A DNA stretch of 64,000 nt, from contig NZ_JABCPZ010000008.1 of NCBI RefSeq assembly GCF_013283785.1, positions 41,324 to 105,323 on the forward strand, written 5' to 3'. Shown here one piece after another: positions 26,597 to 35,280 of the stretch. The DNA comes from Nonomuraea antri (GTDB lineage: Bacteria; Actinomycetota; Actinomycetes; Streptosporangiales; Streptosporangiaceae). Within the stretch, counting starts at the first letter, position 1, and each line of letters begins with the position of its first letter. The position numbers were made by a program, and so were the translations under genes. Below the pieces are notes generated by a model that saw nothing but the letters and a program-made list of their open reading frames with translations, was not told the DNA's origin and did no database searches.

Positions 26597-29262
26597 TCCG
26601 CCGGAGCACGGCCCACCACGGGCTGATCGGCCGGAGCAAGGTCCACGACCGGCTGATTTGCCGGAGTACGGCCCACCACGGGCTGATCCGCGGGAGCGCG
26701 GCCCACGACCGGCTGATCCGCCTCGGAACGGCCCACCACCGGCCGGTCGCCCGCGCCGAAGCACACGAACCCCGGCACCCCGGTCTTGGCCGAGGCCGTG
26801 GCCAGCGCCGCGTCGGGCGCCTGCCCGGCCGCCACCAGCTCGTGGAAGGCCGTCATCACGCTCAGCGCGGCCTCGTCGCGCACCGGCACCAGCCCGGCAA
26901 CCACACAGGCCGTGCCATGGGCGAGGAACGTCCCGGCCAGGCCCAGCGGCGCGCCCTCCGACGGCGCGCGGGCCAGGCCGGAGTCGCACGCCGACAACGC
27001 CACCAGCCGGGGCGAGCGCGCCAGGTTCAGCAGGTCATAGGCCATGAGCTGGCCGTCGTCGAGTGTGATGCCGGACAGCAGCGGGCTGCGCGCGTTGAAC
27101 ACGCCATGCGCCGCCAGATGCAGCACGTCGCACTGGCCGAGCGCGGCCAGCACCGCGCCGGTGCGGCCGGGCAGCCGCCGGGCCCCGGGGTGGCAGGCCA
27201 GCACCCGCTCCACCTCCTCGCCCGCGTGCGCGAGCGCCGGACCCGCCGCCGCCATCACCACCGGCGCGGGCGTCGCGAACGCGTACACCCTGGCCTTCAA
27301 CCAGGCGGACGCGCTCGCCGCCACACTCACCGGACGATCACGCAACCCGGGCAGCGCGTTCCACGGCAGCGTGTGCAGCAGCCCCACCGGCACGATCACC
27401 AGCGGCCGGTCGCCGAGCTCGGCCGCCAGCGGGCGCAGCAGCAGCCGATCGAGTTCCTCGGCGGCCGGCCTGAGCTCGCCGTCGCCGTCGCCCAGGCTCA
27501 GCCGGCGCAGCGCGTAACGCAGCCGGGCGACGGCCTCGTTGATCGGCCCCAGCGCGCCCAGCCTGCGCAGCAGCACCCGCGTGCCGGAGATGACCACGGC
27601 CAGCAGTGAGTCGTCGTCGGTGACGAACTCCACCAGCGCGGAGCCGCCCAGCGCGGCCCGCGCCTGCTCGGCCTCGATCGGTTCCCCGGCGTGCGCGGGG
27701 GCGGTGACGGCCCGCCACCGCTCCGCCCACTCGAACACCTCGCCCGCGCACCCGTCGCGCACGGCCAGCCCCAGTCCGAAGGCGGCCAGCCGCTCGCCCG
27801 CCCTGGCCGCGTGCGCGCGCAGCGACGGGTCGTCGAACGTCTCCACCTGCTCGCCCACCCGGGCCAGCCCCTCGTTGACCGCCCGGAAGGCGGCGGTGAT
27901 GTCCTCCTGCAGCGCCGCTTCGAGCGCGAGCGCGTGCTGGCGTACCACCGACGGGATCTGCGAGGCCTGCGCGAGCTGCCTGGCCTGCAGTTCCGAGGCC
28001 AGCGAGGTGAGCCGGGCGCCGGCCGGCACCCACCGCTCGCGCTCGCGCTTGGCATGTACGGTGAGGTGGGCGAGCTGGGCCGAGGCCGTCGGATGATCGT
28101 CGAGCGCCAGCGCCGCCTCGGCCGCGGCCAGCCGCAGCGCCGCCGCTCCGTCCAGGCACGACGCGGCGTCCTCCAGCTCGTCGGCGCACCCGATCAGCTC
28201 ACCGAGCAGGGCCGGGGTGGTGGGTTCGAGCTCCAGCCTGGCGCGCAGGATGACCTCGGTGGCCAGCGGCAGCCACGACTTGCGGTCCTGTTCGGTCAGC
28301 TCGCGCGCGGCCTGCTCGGCGACCTGCCGTGCCTGGCGCGCGTCGCCGGTCAGCAGCTCGACCTGGGCCAGCTTGAGCCGCGCCTCGGCCAGCGCCGCGT
28401 GCGAGCCGGACGCCTCCAGATCGGGCACTGCCAGGCTCAGCATCGCTCTGGCCTCACCGGGCAGATGGGCGGCCAGCAGCGCGCCGGCCAGGTCGGCGCG
28501 CATCGCGGCCAGCCGCTCGGGAAAGCCGCGCAGGGTCTCCTCGGCGGCGCGGTAGTGGCCGAAGGCGGCGGCGACGTCGCCGCGCCGCACCGCGAGGAAC
28601 GGCAGGTTCGCCGCGGCCAGCCTGGCCAGATGGTCGAGCCCGGCCTCCTGCGCGATGCGCAGGCACTCCTCGATGTCGCGCATCGCCGAATCCCAGTCGG
28701 CCCGGTAGGCGTTGACCACGCCCCGGTTGAGCAGCCCGCCGGCCAGGAACCTGCGGTCGTCGAGCGAGCCGGGGGCCGACATCAGGGCGGCCAGCGAACG
28801 GTCGCACGAGGCGATGGCCTCCTGGTAGCGGCCCAGATGGGCGAGCGCGACCGCGCGCTGGGTGTCGAGCTTGGCCCGATCGAGCGGAGACAGGTAGGCC
28901 CAGGCCAGGGCCGCGACGCGCAGGGCCTGCAAGGGGTGCCCGCGCTCGGTGCGTACGGTGACCAGCGACAGCCTGGCCTGCGCCAGCCGCTCCTGCGGCG
29001 CGCCGGTGGTGCCGATGGCCTGTCTGAGATAGTGCTCGGCCGCCTGCAGGTCGCCCAGCTCACGCGCGGCCAGGGCCATCGCGCGCAAGGCCACCACGAC
29101 GGCCTCCGCGGCGCCGGCCCGGCGGGCGGCGGTGAGCACGGTACGGCCGACGCTGAGGGCCTGGCCGGGGTCGATCAGCGACCTCATCACGGCCGCCTCG
29201 GCCGCTCTGACCAACAGATCGAGATGCCGGGACAGTCGCCCTGCCTGCGCGGTGGCGCTCAT
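26533..29262 (-). CDS. TPR-CHAT domain protein (caspase-like protease)
   Basis: Protein of 909 residues. Residues 1-560 are alpha-helical with tetratricopeptide-like repeats (RVAALAWAYLSPLDRAKLD, AVALAHLGRYQEAIASCDRS and similar). The CHAT domain covers about 590-850, with the catalytic dyad His719 in HLAAHGVFN and Cys759 in LSACDSG. The last 60 residues are six 10-residue repeats of the type DQPVVGRAPA, probably disordered. ATG 29262 has AGGGGA 4 nt upstream. There is no signal peptide. It is the last gene of a minus-strand cluster: subtilase, sigma factor, small beta-rich protein, TPR-CHAT. In the family, TPRs act as sensors and CHAT as a protease released on signal; targets here are unknown. 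Confidence 0.92.
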   Translation of the reverse strand: MSATAQAGRLSRHLDLLVRAAEAAVMRSLIDPGQALSVGRTVLTAARRAGAAEAVVVALRAMALAARELGDLQAAEHYLRQAIGTTGAPQERLAQARLSLVTVRTERGHPLQALRVAALAWAYLSPLDRAKLDTQRAVALAHLGRYQEAIASCDRSLAALMSAPGSLDDRRFLAGGLLNRGVVNAYRADWDSAMRDIEECLRIAQEAGLDHLARLAAANLPFLAVRRGDVAAAFGHYRAAEETLRGFPERLAAMRADLAGALLAAHLPGEARAMLSLAVPDLEASGSHAALAEARLKLAQVELLTGDARQARQVAEQAARELTEQDRKSWLPLATEVILRARLELEPTTPALLGELIGCADELEDAASCLDGAAALRLAAAEAALALDDHPTASAQLAHLTVHAKRERERWVPAGARLTSLASELQARQLAQASQIPSVVRQHALALEAALQEDITAAFRAVNEGLARVGEQVETFDDPSLRAHAARAGERLAAFGLGLAVRDGCAGEVFEWAERWRAVTAPAHAGEPIEAEQARAALGGSALVEFVTDDDSLLAVVISGTRVLLRRLGALGPINEAVARLRYALRRLSLGDGDGELRPAAEELDRLLLRPLAAELGDRPLVIVPVGLLHTLPWNALPGLRDRPVSVAASASAWLKARVYAFATPAPVVMAAAGPALAHAGEEVERVLACHPGARRLPGRTGAVLAALGQCDVLHLAAHGVFNARSPLLSGITLDDGQLMAYDLLNLARSPRLVALSACDSGLARAPSEGAPLGLAGTFLAHGTACVVAGLVPVRDEAALSVMTAFHELVAAGQAPDAALATASAKTGVPGFVCFGAGDRPVVGRSEADQPVVGRAPADQPVVGRTPANQPVVDLAPADQPVVGRAPADQPVVATGLDGSATQLDHEPT
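26591..26740. repeat. 30-bp tandem repeat, five units, shared by two convergent genes
   Basis: Units begin GGCTGATC or a close variant at 26591, 26621, 26651, 26681 and 26711, with a degenerate sixth from 26741. The period is 30 bp, so the reading frame of the CHAT tail is kept in every copy. The first unit carries the stop of the rhodanese gene. Confidence 0.9.
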
Positions 29263-29329
29263 GGCGTCCCCTGGTCGTTGCGGTGGGGAGCCAGGAGAGA
29301 GCGCGGCTCTCCCGGCTCCGTACGCTCGG

Positions 29330-29776
29330 TCACGGACGGATGCGCACCCATTTCGACTGCACGGGTGCGCGGCCAGGTCGATAGCACACCACACTGAGCC
29401 AGCCCGGAGGCAGCCCGGTGACAGCGAACTGGCCGGTCTCTTGTAGACGCCTTGAGAGCGTCAGATGGGGTGTCCTTACATCGACGTGGGTGCCCTCTTC
29501 AGGCAGGGGGGAAACGTGCCCCGCGACATCGATGAGGCCGTCGCCTACCGTCACCTCCAGATCGAAGAGAAAACCTGACAGCTGGAATCGGACCAGGTGG
29601 GAGCCGTGCGGCCCGCGAACGCCGCTGGTGGCGGCGGCTTCGGCGGGAGTGGCGGTCCGCGCCTGGGGGATCCGCAACCCGTAGACATCGCGACCTGACA
29701 GGGACACGTGGTCGGGGATCGGATCATGCCCGGCGGCCAGACGAAGCGCCGCCAGAAAATACTCGTCGTCACTCAT
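29330..29776 (-). CDS. Small beta-rich protein linked to sigma factor and CHAT genes
   Basis: Protein of 148 residues. The first 45 residues form an amphipathic helix region (DEYFLAALRLAAGHDPIPDH, then LSGRDVYGLR) that resembles the start of anti-sigma or anti-sigma-like partners in CHAT operons. Residues 60-148 look like an immunoglobulin/carboxypeptidase-regulatory-like beta sandwich (LVRFQLSGFLFDLEVTV, GQFAVTGLPPGWLSV). No transmembrane helix and no Zn motif. ATG 29776 overlaps the sigma factor stop by 4 nt (ATGA), with AGGAGA upstream. A regulatory partner of the sigma factor or an adaptor for the CHAT protein are both possible; this is inference from position. Confidence 0.75.
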   Translation of the reverse strand: MSDDEYFLAALRLAAGHDPIPDHVSLSGRDVYGLRIPQARTATPAEAAATSGVRGPHGSHLVRFQLSGFLFDLEVTVGDGLIDVAGHVSPLPEEGTHVDVRTPHLTLSRRLQETGQFAVTGLPPGWLSVVCYRPGRAPVQSKWVRIRP

Positions 29777-30309
29777 TGCGCCGTCTCCTGTTTTGAGAGC
29801 AGAATGCGCAGTTTCTCGAGACATCGGGCCCTCGTCGGCCCGACGCTGCCCAGGGGAATGCCCAACCGCAGCGCCATCTGCTGGTTGCCGAGATCTGTGG
29901 CGACCAGCTGGAGAAGCGTGCGGCAAGGCTCTTTCAAACCGGAGACCCACTGCCAGAGCGAACGGCCGCCGTCGGCCTCCAGGACGGCGGACGCCGGATC
30001 AGGGTCGAACGCGACCTCGAAGGAGGCGGGCCCGATGGGCTCCCTCCTGATCAGCGACAGCGCCTCACGACGCGCGGTGGTCGCCAGCCACGCGCCGACG
30101 CTCGCCGGATCCCTGATCGTGTGCATGTTCTCGAGCAGCCGCAGCCAGGAACCCTGGACCACGTCCGCCGCATCGGCTTCGTTCAGGCCACACGCGCGGG
30201 CGACCGCCCACATGCGCGGCCCGAACCTGGACTCAAGCTCGTCCCAGGCCAGCCGGTCACCGTCGGCCGCCGCTTTGAGCAGCTCCGCGGGTGAACGGGT
30301 GTCGTGCAC
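29773..30309 (-). CDS. ECF-type RNA polymerase sigma factor
   Basis: Sigma-70 family protein of 178 residues with only regions 2 and 4. Region 2 runs from GDRLAWDELESRFGPRMWAV to SVGAWLATTARREALSLIRR. Region 4 is LKEPCRTLLQLVATDLGNQQMALRLGIPLGSVGPTRARCLEKLR, with a helix-turn-helix (NQQMALRLGIPLGSVGPTRA). GTG 30309 is supported by AAGGAGG 4 nt upstream. It lies between a subtilase gene (72 bp upstream) and the small beta-rich protein (4-bp overlap). No C-terminal extension. It may control its own cluster; a matching promoter motif was not found by eye. Confidence 0.9.
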   Translation of the reverse strand: MHDTRSPAELLKAAADGDRLAWDELESRFGPRMWAVARACGLNEADAADVVQGSWLRLLENMHTIRDPASVGAWLATTARREALSLIRREPIGPASFEVAFDPDPASAVLEADGGRSLWQWVSGLKEPCRTLLQLVATDLGNQQMALRLGIPLGSVGPTRARCLEKLRILLSKQETAQ

Positions 30310-30381
30310 GCGCCCTCCTTCCACCCGGCACAAAGGACTCATCCTGGCTCCTCGTGATCGCCTGAGGACTGAGCGTAAACT

Positions 30382-31410
30382 CTACAGACTCGTGGGAACG
30401 AGAACCCCCAGATCCGGAATTTGCCGGGAGCCCTCGGGGTCGAGCATCCGCGCGGCCGCTTCCTTGGCCGGTTCGTGCCTGGCCGCGTCGGCGATCGCGC
30501 CGGCCACCAGGGCGCTCGCGAACGACGTGCCGCTCCAGGCCGCGTAGCCGCGGAACTCGCCGAGGTCCAGGTAGCTGCTGTCGAGCCAGTCGCCGCTGGC
30601 GCACGCGTCGACCCAGGTGCCGAAGCCGGAGAAGGGCGCGCGGTGCCGCTCGGTGCCGTCGACCGCGGCCACGCCGACCGCGCAGGGCAGCGCGGCGGGC
30701 CAGAACGGCCGGTCGGAGGCGGTGTTGCCGGCGCAGGCCACGGTGACCGTGTCGCTCAGCGCGGCGACCGCGTCGGCCAGCAGGGGCGGCGGCCGGTCGT
30801 CGAAGCTGTGACATCCGAAGGACAGGTTGAGCACCTGCGGCGGATCGTCGCGCAGGCGGTTCAGCGCCCGCACCACGCCCGCCTCGTCGCCGATCCCGTC
30901 GCCGCCGAGCACCCGGCGCACCCGCAGCGCCGCGCCGGGCGCCTGACGCACCAGCAACCCCGCGATGAACGTGCCGTGCCCGGCCTGCTCGCCCTCGGTC
31001 GCGTCGGCCTCGTCCGGGCCGAGCCTGGCGTACCAGTCGGTGCCCGACCACCAGGGGTGCTTGGCCACGCCGGTGTCGAGCAGGCCCACGACCACGTCGG
31101 AACGGTCCCTGCCGGATCGGCCCGGCCCCGGCTTGAACGAGATGGGCGGCGTGGGGAAGGGCCTGGAGGCCGGACCACCGAAGAACAGGGGCTGGCCGGA
31201 GAGCACGTGGTTGGGTGAGGCACGGAAGCCCTGTTCCCGCAACTCGTTCGTGATCTCGCAGGGGTCGGCGCCGTCCGACAGGTGCACCACGCACACGCCG
31301 TCGGCCTCGGCGACCGCCTGGGTCCAGCGGGATGCGGCGGACAGTGCGGACCGGTCGGTCAGTATCTGACCTGGCCTGATGTACGCCTCGCCGACTGATT
31401 GGATGTCCAT
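30382..31410 (-). CDS. S8 family (subtilisin-like) serine peptidase, apparently cytosolic
   Basis: Peptidase of 342 residues. The catalytic triad is Asp112 in GLLDTGVAKH, His145 in GHGTFIAGL and Ser296 in SGTSFASA; the oxyanion Asn is in ACAGNTAS. The first 90 residues are not a secretion signal and not a classical propeptide. With neither a signal peptide nor a membrane anchor it should act in the cytoplasm, which is unusual for subtilases. ATG 31410 has no strong ribosome site. It is the first gene of the subtilase/sigma/beta-protein/CHAT cluster and is divergent from the DUF3145 gene. Confidence 0.92.
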   Translation of the reverse strand: MDIQSVGEAYIRPGQILTDRSALSAASRWTQAVAEADGVCVVHLSDGADPCEITNELREQGFRASPNHVLSGQPLFFGGPASRPFPTPPISFKPGPGRSGRDRSDVVVGLLDTGVAKHPWWSGTDWYARLGPDEADATEGEQAGHGTFIAGLLVRQAPGAALRVRRVLGGDGIGDEAGVVRALNRLRDDPPQVLNLSFGCHSFDDRPPPLLADAVAALSDTVTVACAGNTASDRPFWPAALPCAVGVAAVDGTERHRAPFSGFGTWVDACASGDWLDSSYLDLGEFRGYAAWSGTSFASALVAGAIADAARHEPAKEAAARMLDPEGSRQIPDLGVLVPTSL

Positions 31411-31585
31411 GGCGGGGTATGTTTCCCCACGTCGGCGAGTGTCACATGTCACTCCCTCACCAAGTTGGTATGGCCCCCCTCTGGTGTCGGATAGCGACCG
31501 ACGGTAGTCTCTCCCTAGTCACTTGTGATCATCCCGGGGCGAGGCCGTTGGGGAAGGCGCACCTCGTACCGAAACGGGAGGTCCG

Positions 31586-32080
31586 GTGTCTGCTCGTGGC
31601 GTCCTTTACGTCCACTCGGCTCAGCCCGCGCTGTGCCCTCACATCGAATGGGCAGTCGCGGGTGTCCTTGGCGTGCCCGTAGATCTGACGTGGACGCCGC
31701 AGCCCGCCGCGCCCAACGTCGTGCGGGCGCAGGCCGAATGGGAAGGCAGGCCGGGAATCGCCGCGGCCATCGCCTCCTCGCTCATGGGCTGGCAGCGCCT
31801 CAGATTCGAGATCACCGAGGACGCCTCGCCGGGCGTCGACGGCACCCGACATGCCTACACGCCGACGCTGGGCGCGTTCACCGCGGTCATCGGCGCGGCA
31901 GGCGACATCATGATCCCCGAAGACCGGCTGCGCGCGGTGATGATGATGGCCGGGCAGGGCCGGTGCGTGCTGGAGGAGGAGCTCGACAAGCTGCTCGGCC
32001 GGCCGTGGGACGAGGAGCTGGAGCCGTTCAGATACGCGGGCGACGGCGCCCCGGTGCGCTGGCTGCACGCCGCCGTCTGA
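31586..32080 (+). CDS. DUF3145 family protein
   Basis: Actinobacteria-restricted protein of 164 residues, function unknown. Diagnostic blocks are GVLYVHSAQPALCPHIEWAV near the start, SLMGWQRLRFEITEDASPG in the middle and RPWDEELEPFRYAGDGAPV near the end. GTG 31586 has GGGAGG 4 nt upstream. The gene sits at the end of the fatty-acid operon (convergent with accD) in many genera, as recalled from Streptomyces. No motif suggests catalysis. Confidence 0.93.
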   Translation: MSARGVLYVHSAQPALCPHIEWAVAGVLGVPVDLTWTPQPAAPNVVRAQAEWEGRPGIAAAIASSLMGWQRLRFEITEDASPGVDGTRHAYTPTLGAFTAVIGAAGDIMIPEDRLRAVMMMAGQGRCVLEEELDKLLGRPWDEELEPFRYAGDGAPVRWLHAAV

Positions 32081-32081
32081 C

Positions 32082-32195
32082 CCCGGGCGCCACCCGGACG
32101 ATCCGGTCCCTGGCGCCATCCCGGACGCCCCGCTTGCCCTGGCGCCATCCCGGACGACCCGCCTATCCCGGCGCCGTCCCGGACCACCCGGCCGG
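32082..32195. repeat. Degenerate 29-30-bp tandem repeat, about four units
   Basis: Units starting CCCTGGCGCCATCCCGGAC or a variant begin near 32082, 32108, 32137 and 32167. Non-coding, between DUF3145 and the terminator. Confidence 0.75.
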
Positions 32196-32201
32196 ACACG
32201 C

Positions 32202-32240
32202 GCGAAGGCCCCGCACCGTGGCACGGTGCGGGGCCTTCGC
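32202..32240. terminator. Strong bidirectional hairpin between DUF3145 and accD
   Basis: A 19-nt arm at 32202-32220 (starting GCGAAGGCCCCG) is perfectly complementary to 32222-32240, closing both converging units. Confidence 0.9.
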
Positions 32241-32247
32241 GAAGGTT

Positions 32248-33672
32248 CTACAAGGGGATGTTGCCGTGCGCGCCCCTGGCCGGGGTGGCCCGGGCGAGTA
32301 GCCTGGCGATGGCGCCCCTGGTCTCCTCGGGCTTGATCACCTCGTCGATGACGCCCAGGTCTCTGGCCCGGTCGAGGCCGCCGGCCAGCTTCTCGTGCTC
32401 GGCGGCCAGGCGCTGCTCCAGCTCGGCCCGCTCCTCCTCGGGAGCGGCGGCCAGCTCGCGCCGCTTGAGCACGCGCACCGCCGCCACCGGGCCCATGACC
32501 GCGACCTCGGCGGTCGGCCAGGCGAACACCTTCGTGGCGCCCAGCGAGCGGGAGTTCATCGCGATGTACGCCCCGCCGTACGCCTTGCGCGTGACCAGCG
32601 TGACCCGCGGCACGGACGCCTCGGCGAAGGCGTGCAGCAGCTTGGCGCCGCGGCGCACCACGCCGTCGTGCTCCTGGCCGACGCCGGGCAGGTAACCCGG
32701 CACGTCCACGAGGACAACCAGCGGGACGCCGAAGGCGTCACACATACGAACGAATCGGGCGGCCTTCTCGGCGGACGTGGCGTCGAGACAGCCCCCGAGC
32801 CGCATCGGGTTGTTGGCGACCACGCCCACGGTCCGGCCGCCGAGCCGGCCGAGCGTGGTGACGACGTTCGGCGCCCACTTGGGGTGCAGCTCGATGCCGG
32901 CCTCGTCGAGCAGGCCGTTCACCAGCGGCTTGACGTCGTAGGCGCGGCGCGGGGACTCGGGCAGCAGCGTGGAGAAGTCGACGTCCTCGACCTCGCCGGC
33001 GCGGACCCGGCCCTGGTGGCCGAGCAGCGAGGCGAGCCTGCGCGCCTGCACGTAGGCCTCGGTCTCGGTCTTGGTGACGACGTGGACGACGCCGCTGCGC
33101 CTGCTGTGCGGCTCGGCGCCGCCCAGGGCGGCCGAGTCGACGTCCTCGCCGGTGACGCTGCGCACCACGTCGGGGCCGGTGACGAAGATGCGGCCGGTGT
33201 CGGCCAGGATCACCAGGTCGGTCAGCGCCGGGCCGTAGGCGGCGCCGCCGGCCGCCGCGCCGACGACCACGGACAGCTGCGGGACCACGCCCGAGGCCTT
33301 GGTCATGGCGGCGAACACCCGGCCGACGGCGTGCAGCGACTCGACGCCTTCGGCGAGTCGCGCACCGCCGGAGTGCCAGATTCCGATGACCGGCACCCGT
33401 TCACGGACGGCCACGTCGTAGGCGTGCACGATGTGCTCGCAACCTTCGCTGCCCATCGCGCCGCCCTGGAAACGGGCGTCGCTGCAGAAGGCGACGACCG
33501 GCACCCCCTCGATCCGGCCCATGGCGGCCTGGACGCCGCTCTTGTCCTCGGGAGTGATCAGTCGCAGTGTGCCTTCGTCGAGCAACGCGGTGAGGCGGAT
33601 GACGGGATCGCGAGGATCCGCGGGCTCCTGGTCGGAACCCGCCGCCACCACCCGGTTGTCGAGCACGGTCAT
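32248..33672 (-). CDS. accD: Acyl-CoA carboxylase carboxyltransferase (beta) subunit
   Basis: Biotin-dependent carboxyltransferase of 474 residues, with N-terminal and C-terminal crotonase-like halves. Acyl-CoA-binding glycine loops are VVVGAAAGGAAYGPAL and RKAYGGAYIAMNSRSLGA; DVPGYLPGVGQEHDG is the C-terminal signature. ATG 33672 overlaps the fabF stop by 1 nt (TAATG). Placement at the end of the fab operon matches AccD6 of Mycobacterium, the subunit that makes malonyl-CoA for fatty-acid elongation; a propionyl-CoA activity is not excluded. The alpha subunit is not in the window. Confidence 0.92.
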   Translation of the reverse strand: MTVLDNRVVAAGSDQEPADPRDPVIRLTALLDEGTLRLITPEDKSGVQAAMGRIEGVPVVAFCSDARFQGGAMGSEGCEHIVHAYDVAVRERVPVIGIWHSGGARLAEGVESLHAVGRVFAAMTKASGVVPQLSVVVGAAAGGAAYGPALTDLVILADTGRIFVTGPDVVRSVTGEDVDSAALGGAEPHSRRSGVVHVVTKTETEAYVQARRLASLLGHQGRVRAGEVEDVDFSTLLPESPRRAYDVKPLVNGLLDEAGIELHPKWAPNVVTTLGRLGGRTVGVVANNPMRLGGCLDATSAEKAARFVRMCDAFGVPLVVLVDVPGYLPGVGQEHDGVVRRGAKLLHAFAEASVPRVTLVTRKAYGGAYIAMNSRSLGATKVFAWPTAEVAVMGPVAAVRVLKRRELAAAPEEERAELEQRLAAEHEKLAGGLDRARDLGVIDEVIKPEETRGAIARLLARATPARGAHGNIPL

Positions 33673-34904
33673 TAAGCCCCCTTGAATACGACGGTCACGT
33701 TGTGACCGCCGAAACCGAACGAGTTGTTGACCGCGGCGATGTCGCCCTGAGGCAGCGCGCGGTTCTCGCCGTGGACCAGGTCCACGTCGATGCCGTCGTC
33801 GAGGTTGTCGAGGTTGATCGTGGCGGGGACGATCCGCTCCTGCAGCGCCTTGATGGCGAACACGGACTCGATGCCGCCGGCGCCGCCGAGCAGGTGCCCG
33901 GTCATGGACTTGGTCGAGGTCACCAGCGGGTGGCTGCCGATGGCCTTGGCCACGGCCTGCACCTCGGTGACGTCGCCCGCCGGGGTGGAGGTGGCGTGCG
34001 CGTTGACGTGCTTGACGTCGTTGCCGGTGATGCCGGCGTCGTTGAGCGCCTGGGTCATCGCCATGATGATGCCCCGGCCCTCGGGCTCGGGCTGCGTGAT
34101 GTGGTGCGAGTCGGCGGAGTAGCCGACGCCGGCGGCGTAGGCGTAGATCCGCGCGCCCCTGGCCTTGGCGTGCTCCTCGGACTCCAGCACGATGATGCCG
34201 GCGCCCTCGCCGAGCACGAACCCGTCGCGGTCGCGGTCCCAGGGACGCGAGGCGCCCTCAGGGTCGTCGTTACGGGTGGACATCGCGCGGGCGGCGGCGA
34301 AGGCCGCCATGTTGAGCCCGTGGATCGCGGCCTCGGTGCCGCCGGCGATCACCACGTCGGCGCGGCCGGCCCTGATCATGTCCATCGCGTAGCCGATGGC
34401 CTCGGCGCCCGAGGCGCAGGCCGACACGGTGGCGTGCACGCCGGCCTGGGCGCCGCGGTCGAGCCCGATCCAGGCGGCGGGGCCGTTCGGCATGAGCATC
34501 GGCACCGTGAAGGGCGACAGCCGGTTCCAGCCGCGCTCCCGGTAGGTGTCGTAGGCGGTCAGCGTGGTGGTGATGCCGCCGATGCCGCTGGAGACCACGA
34601 CGCCCAGCCGCTCGGGCGCCACCTCGGGGGCCCCGGCGTCCTGCCAGGCCTCCCGGGCGGCGACCATGGCGAACTGCTCGCTGCGGTCGAGCCGGCGCGA
34701 CTCGGGCCGCGGCAGCACCTCGGTCGGGTCGACCGCGGCCGTCCCCGCGAACTTCACGGGGACGGTGTCGATCCAGTCCGCGGTGAGAGCCTTGACGCCC
34801 GACTGACCGGCGAGGAGCGCCGACCAGGTCGAGGTGACGTCTCCACCGACGGGCGTCGTCGCGCCAAGCCCGGTGACGACGACTCGTACCCGGTTCACAC
34901 TCAC
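33672..34904 (-). CDS. fabF: Beta-ketoacyl-ACP synthase II
   Basis: Thiolase-fold condensing enzyme of 410 residues that elongates acyl-ACP with malonyl-ACP. The catalytic triad is visible: Cys in VSACASGAEAIG, His in VNAHATSTPAGD and His in SMTGHLLGGAGG. The C-terminal GFGGHN motif is present. GTG 34904 has AAGGAG 8 nt upstream. Third-last gene of the fabD-fabH-acpP-fabF-accD operon, 45 bp after acpP and overlapping accD by 1 nt. Confidence 0.96.
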   Translation of the reverse strand: MSVNRVRVVVTGLGATTPVGGDVTSTWSALLAGQSGVKALTADWIDTVPVKFAGTAAVDPTEVLPRPESRRLDRSEQFAMVAAREAWQDAGAPEVAPERLGVVVSSGIGGITTTLTAYDTYRERGWNRLSPFTVPMLMPNGPAAWIGLDRGAQAGVHATVSACASGAEAIGYAMDMIRAGRADVVIAGGTEAAIHGLNMAAFAAARAMSTRNDDPEGASRPWDRDRDGFVLGEGAGIIVLESEEHAKARGARIYAYAAGVGYSADSHHITQPEPEGRGIIMAMTQALNDAGITGNDVKHVNAHATSTPAGDVTEVQAVAKAIGSHPLVTSTKSMTGHLLGGAGGIESVFAIKALQERIVPATINLDNLDDGIDVDLVHGENRALPQGDIAAVNNSFGFGGHNVTVVFKGA

Positions 34905-34949
34905 GTTTCTCGCTCCTTCAAAGGTCAGGCGGGTGGGTCAGAGAGGCTT

Positions 34950-35189
34950 TCAGCCCTGGATGAAGTTGAGGACGTCCTTGACCGTCTTCAGGTTCTTGAG
35001 CTGGTCGTCGGGGATCTCGACGCCGAACTCGTCCTGGGCGGCCACGGCGATCTCGACCATGGACAGGGAGTCGATGTCGAGGTCGTCCACGAAGGACTTC
35101 TCGGGGGTCACCTCGGCGGCCGGGATGCCGGTGATCTCGTTGATGATCTTGCCGAGGCCCGCGAGGATCTCCTGCTCGGTGGCAGCCAT
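34950..35189 (-). CDS. acpP: Acyl carrier protein
   Basis: Acidic protein of 79 residues. The phosphopantetheine attachment serine is in DLDIDSLSMVEIA. The helical layout (EQEILAGLGKIINEITGIP at the N-terminus, LKTVKDVLNFI at the C-terminus) is that of a fatty-acid ACP. ATG 35189 is preceded by AAAGGAG at 11 nt, a little long. It sits between fabH and fabF, the canonical actinomycete order. Confidence 0.95.
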   Translation of the reverse strand: MAATEQEILAGLGKIINEITGIPAAEVTPEKSFVDDLDIDSLSMVEIAVAAQDEFGVEIPDDQLKNLKTVKDVLNFIQG

Positions 35190-35280
35190 GTCGTTGGTTC
35201 TCCTTTTGATTTCTTCTGGGTTCTGCACGGCTCTCGCCGTACAAGCTCTGTCAGGCACGACGAAAGTGTCGTACCGGATC

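Noticed and set aside
26591..26740. CRISPR-like array
   Set aside because: Units are directly adjacent without spacers, 30 bp in phase with codons; no cas genes in the window.
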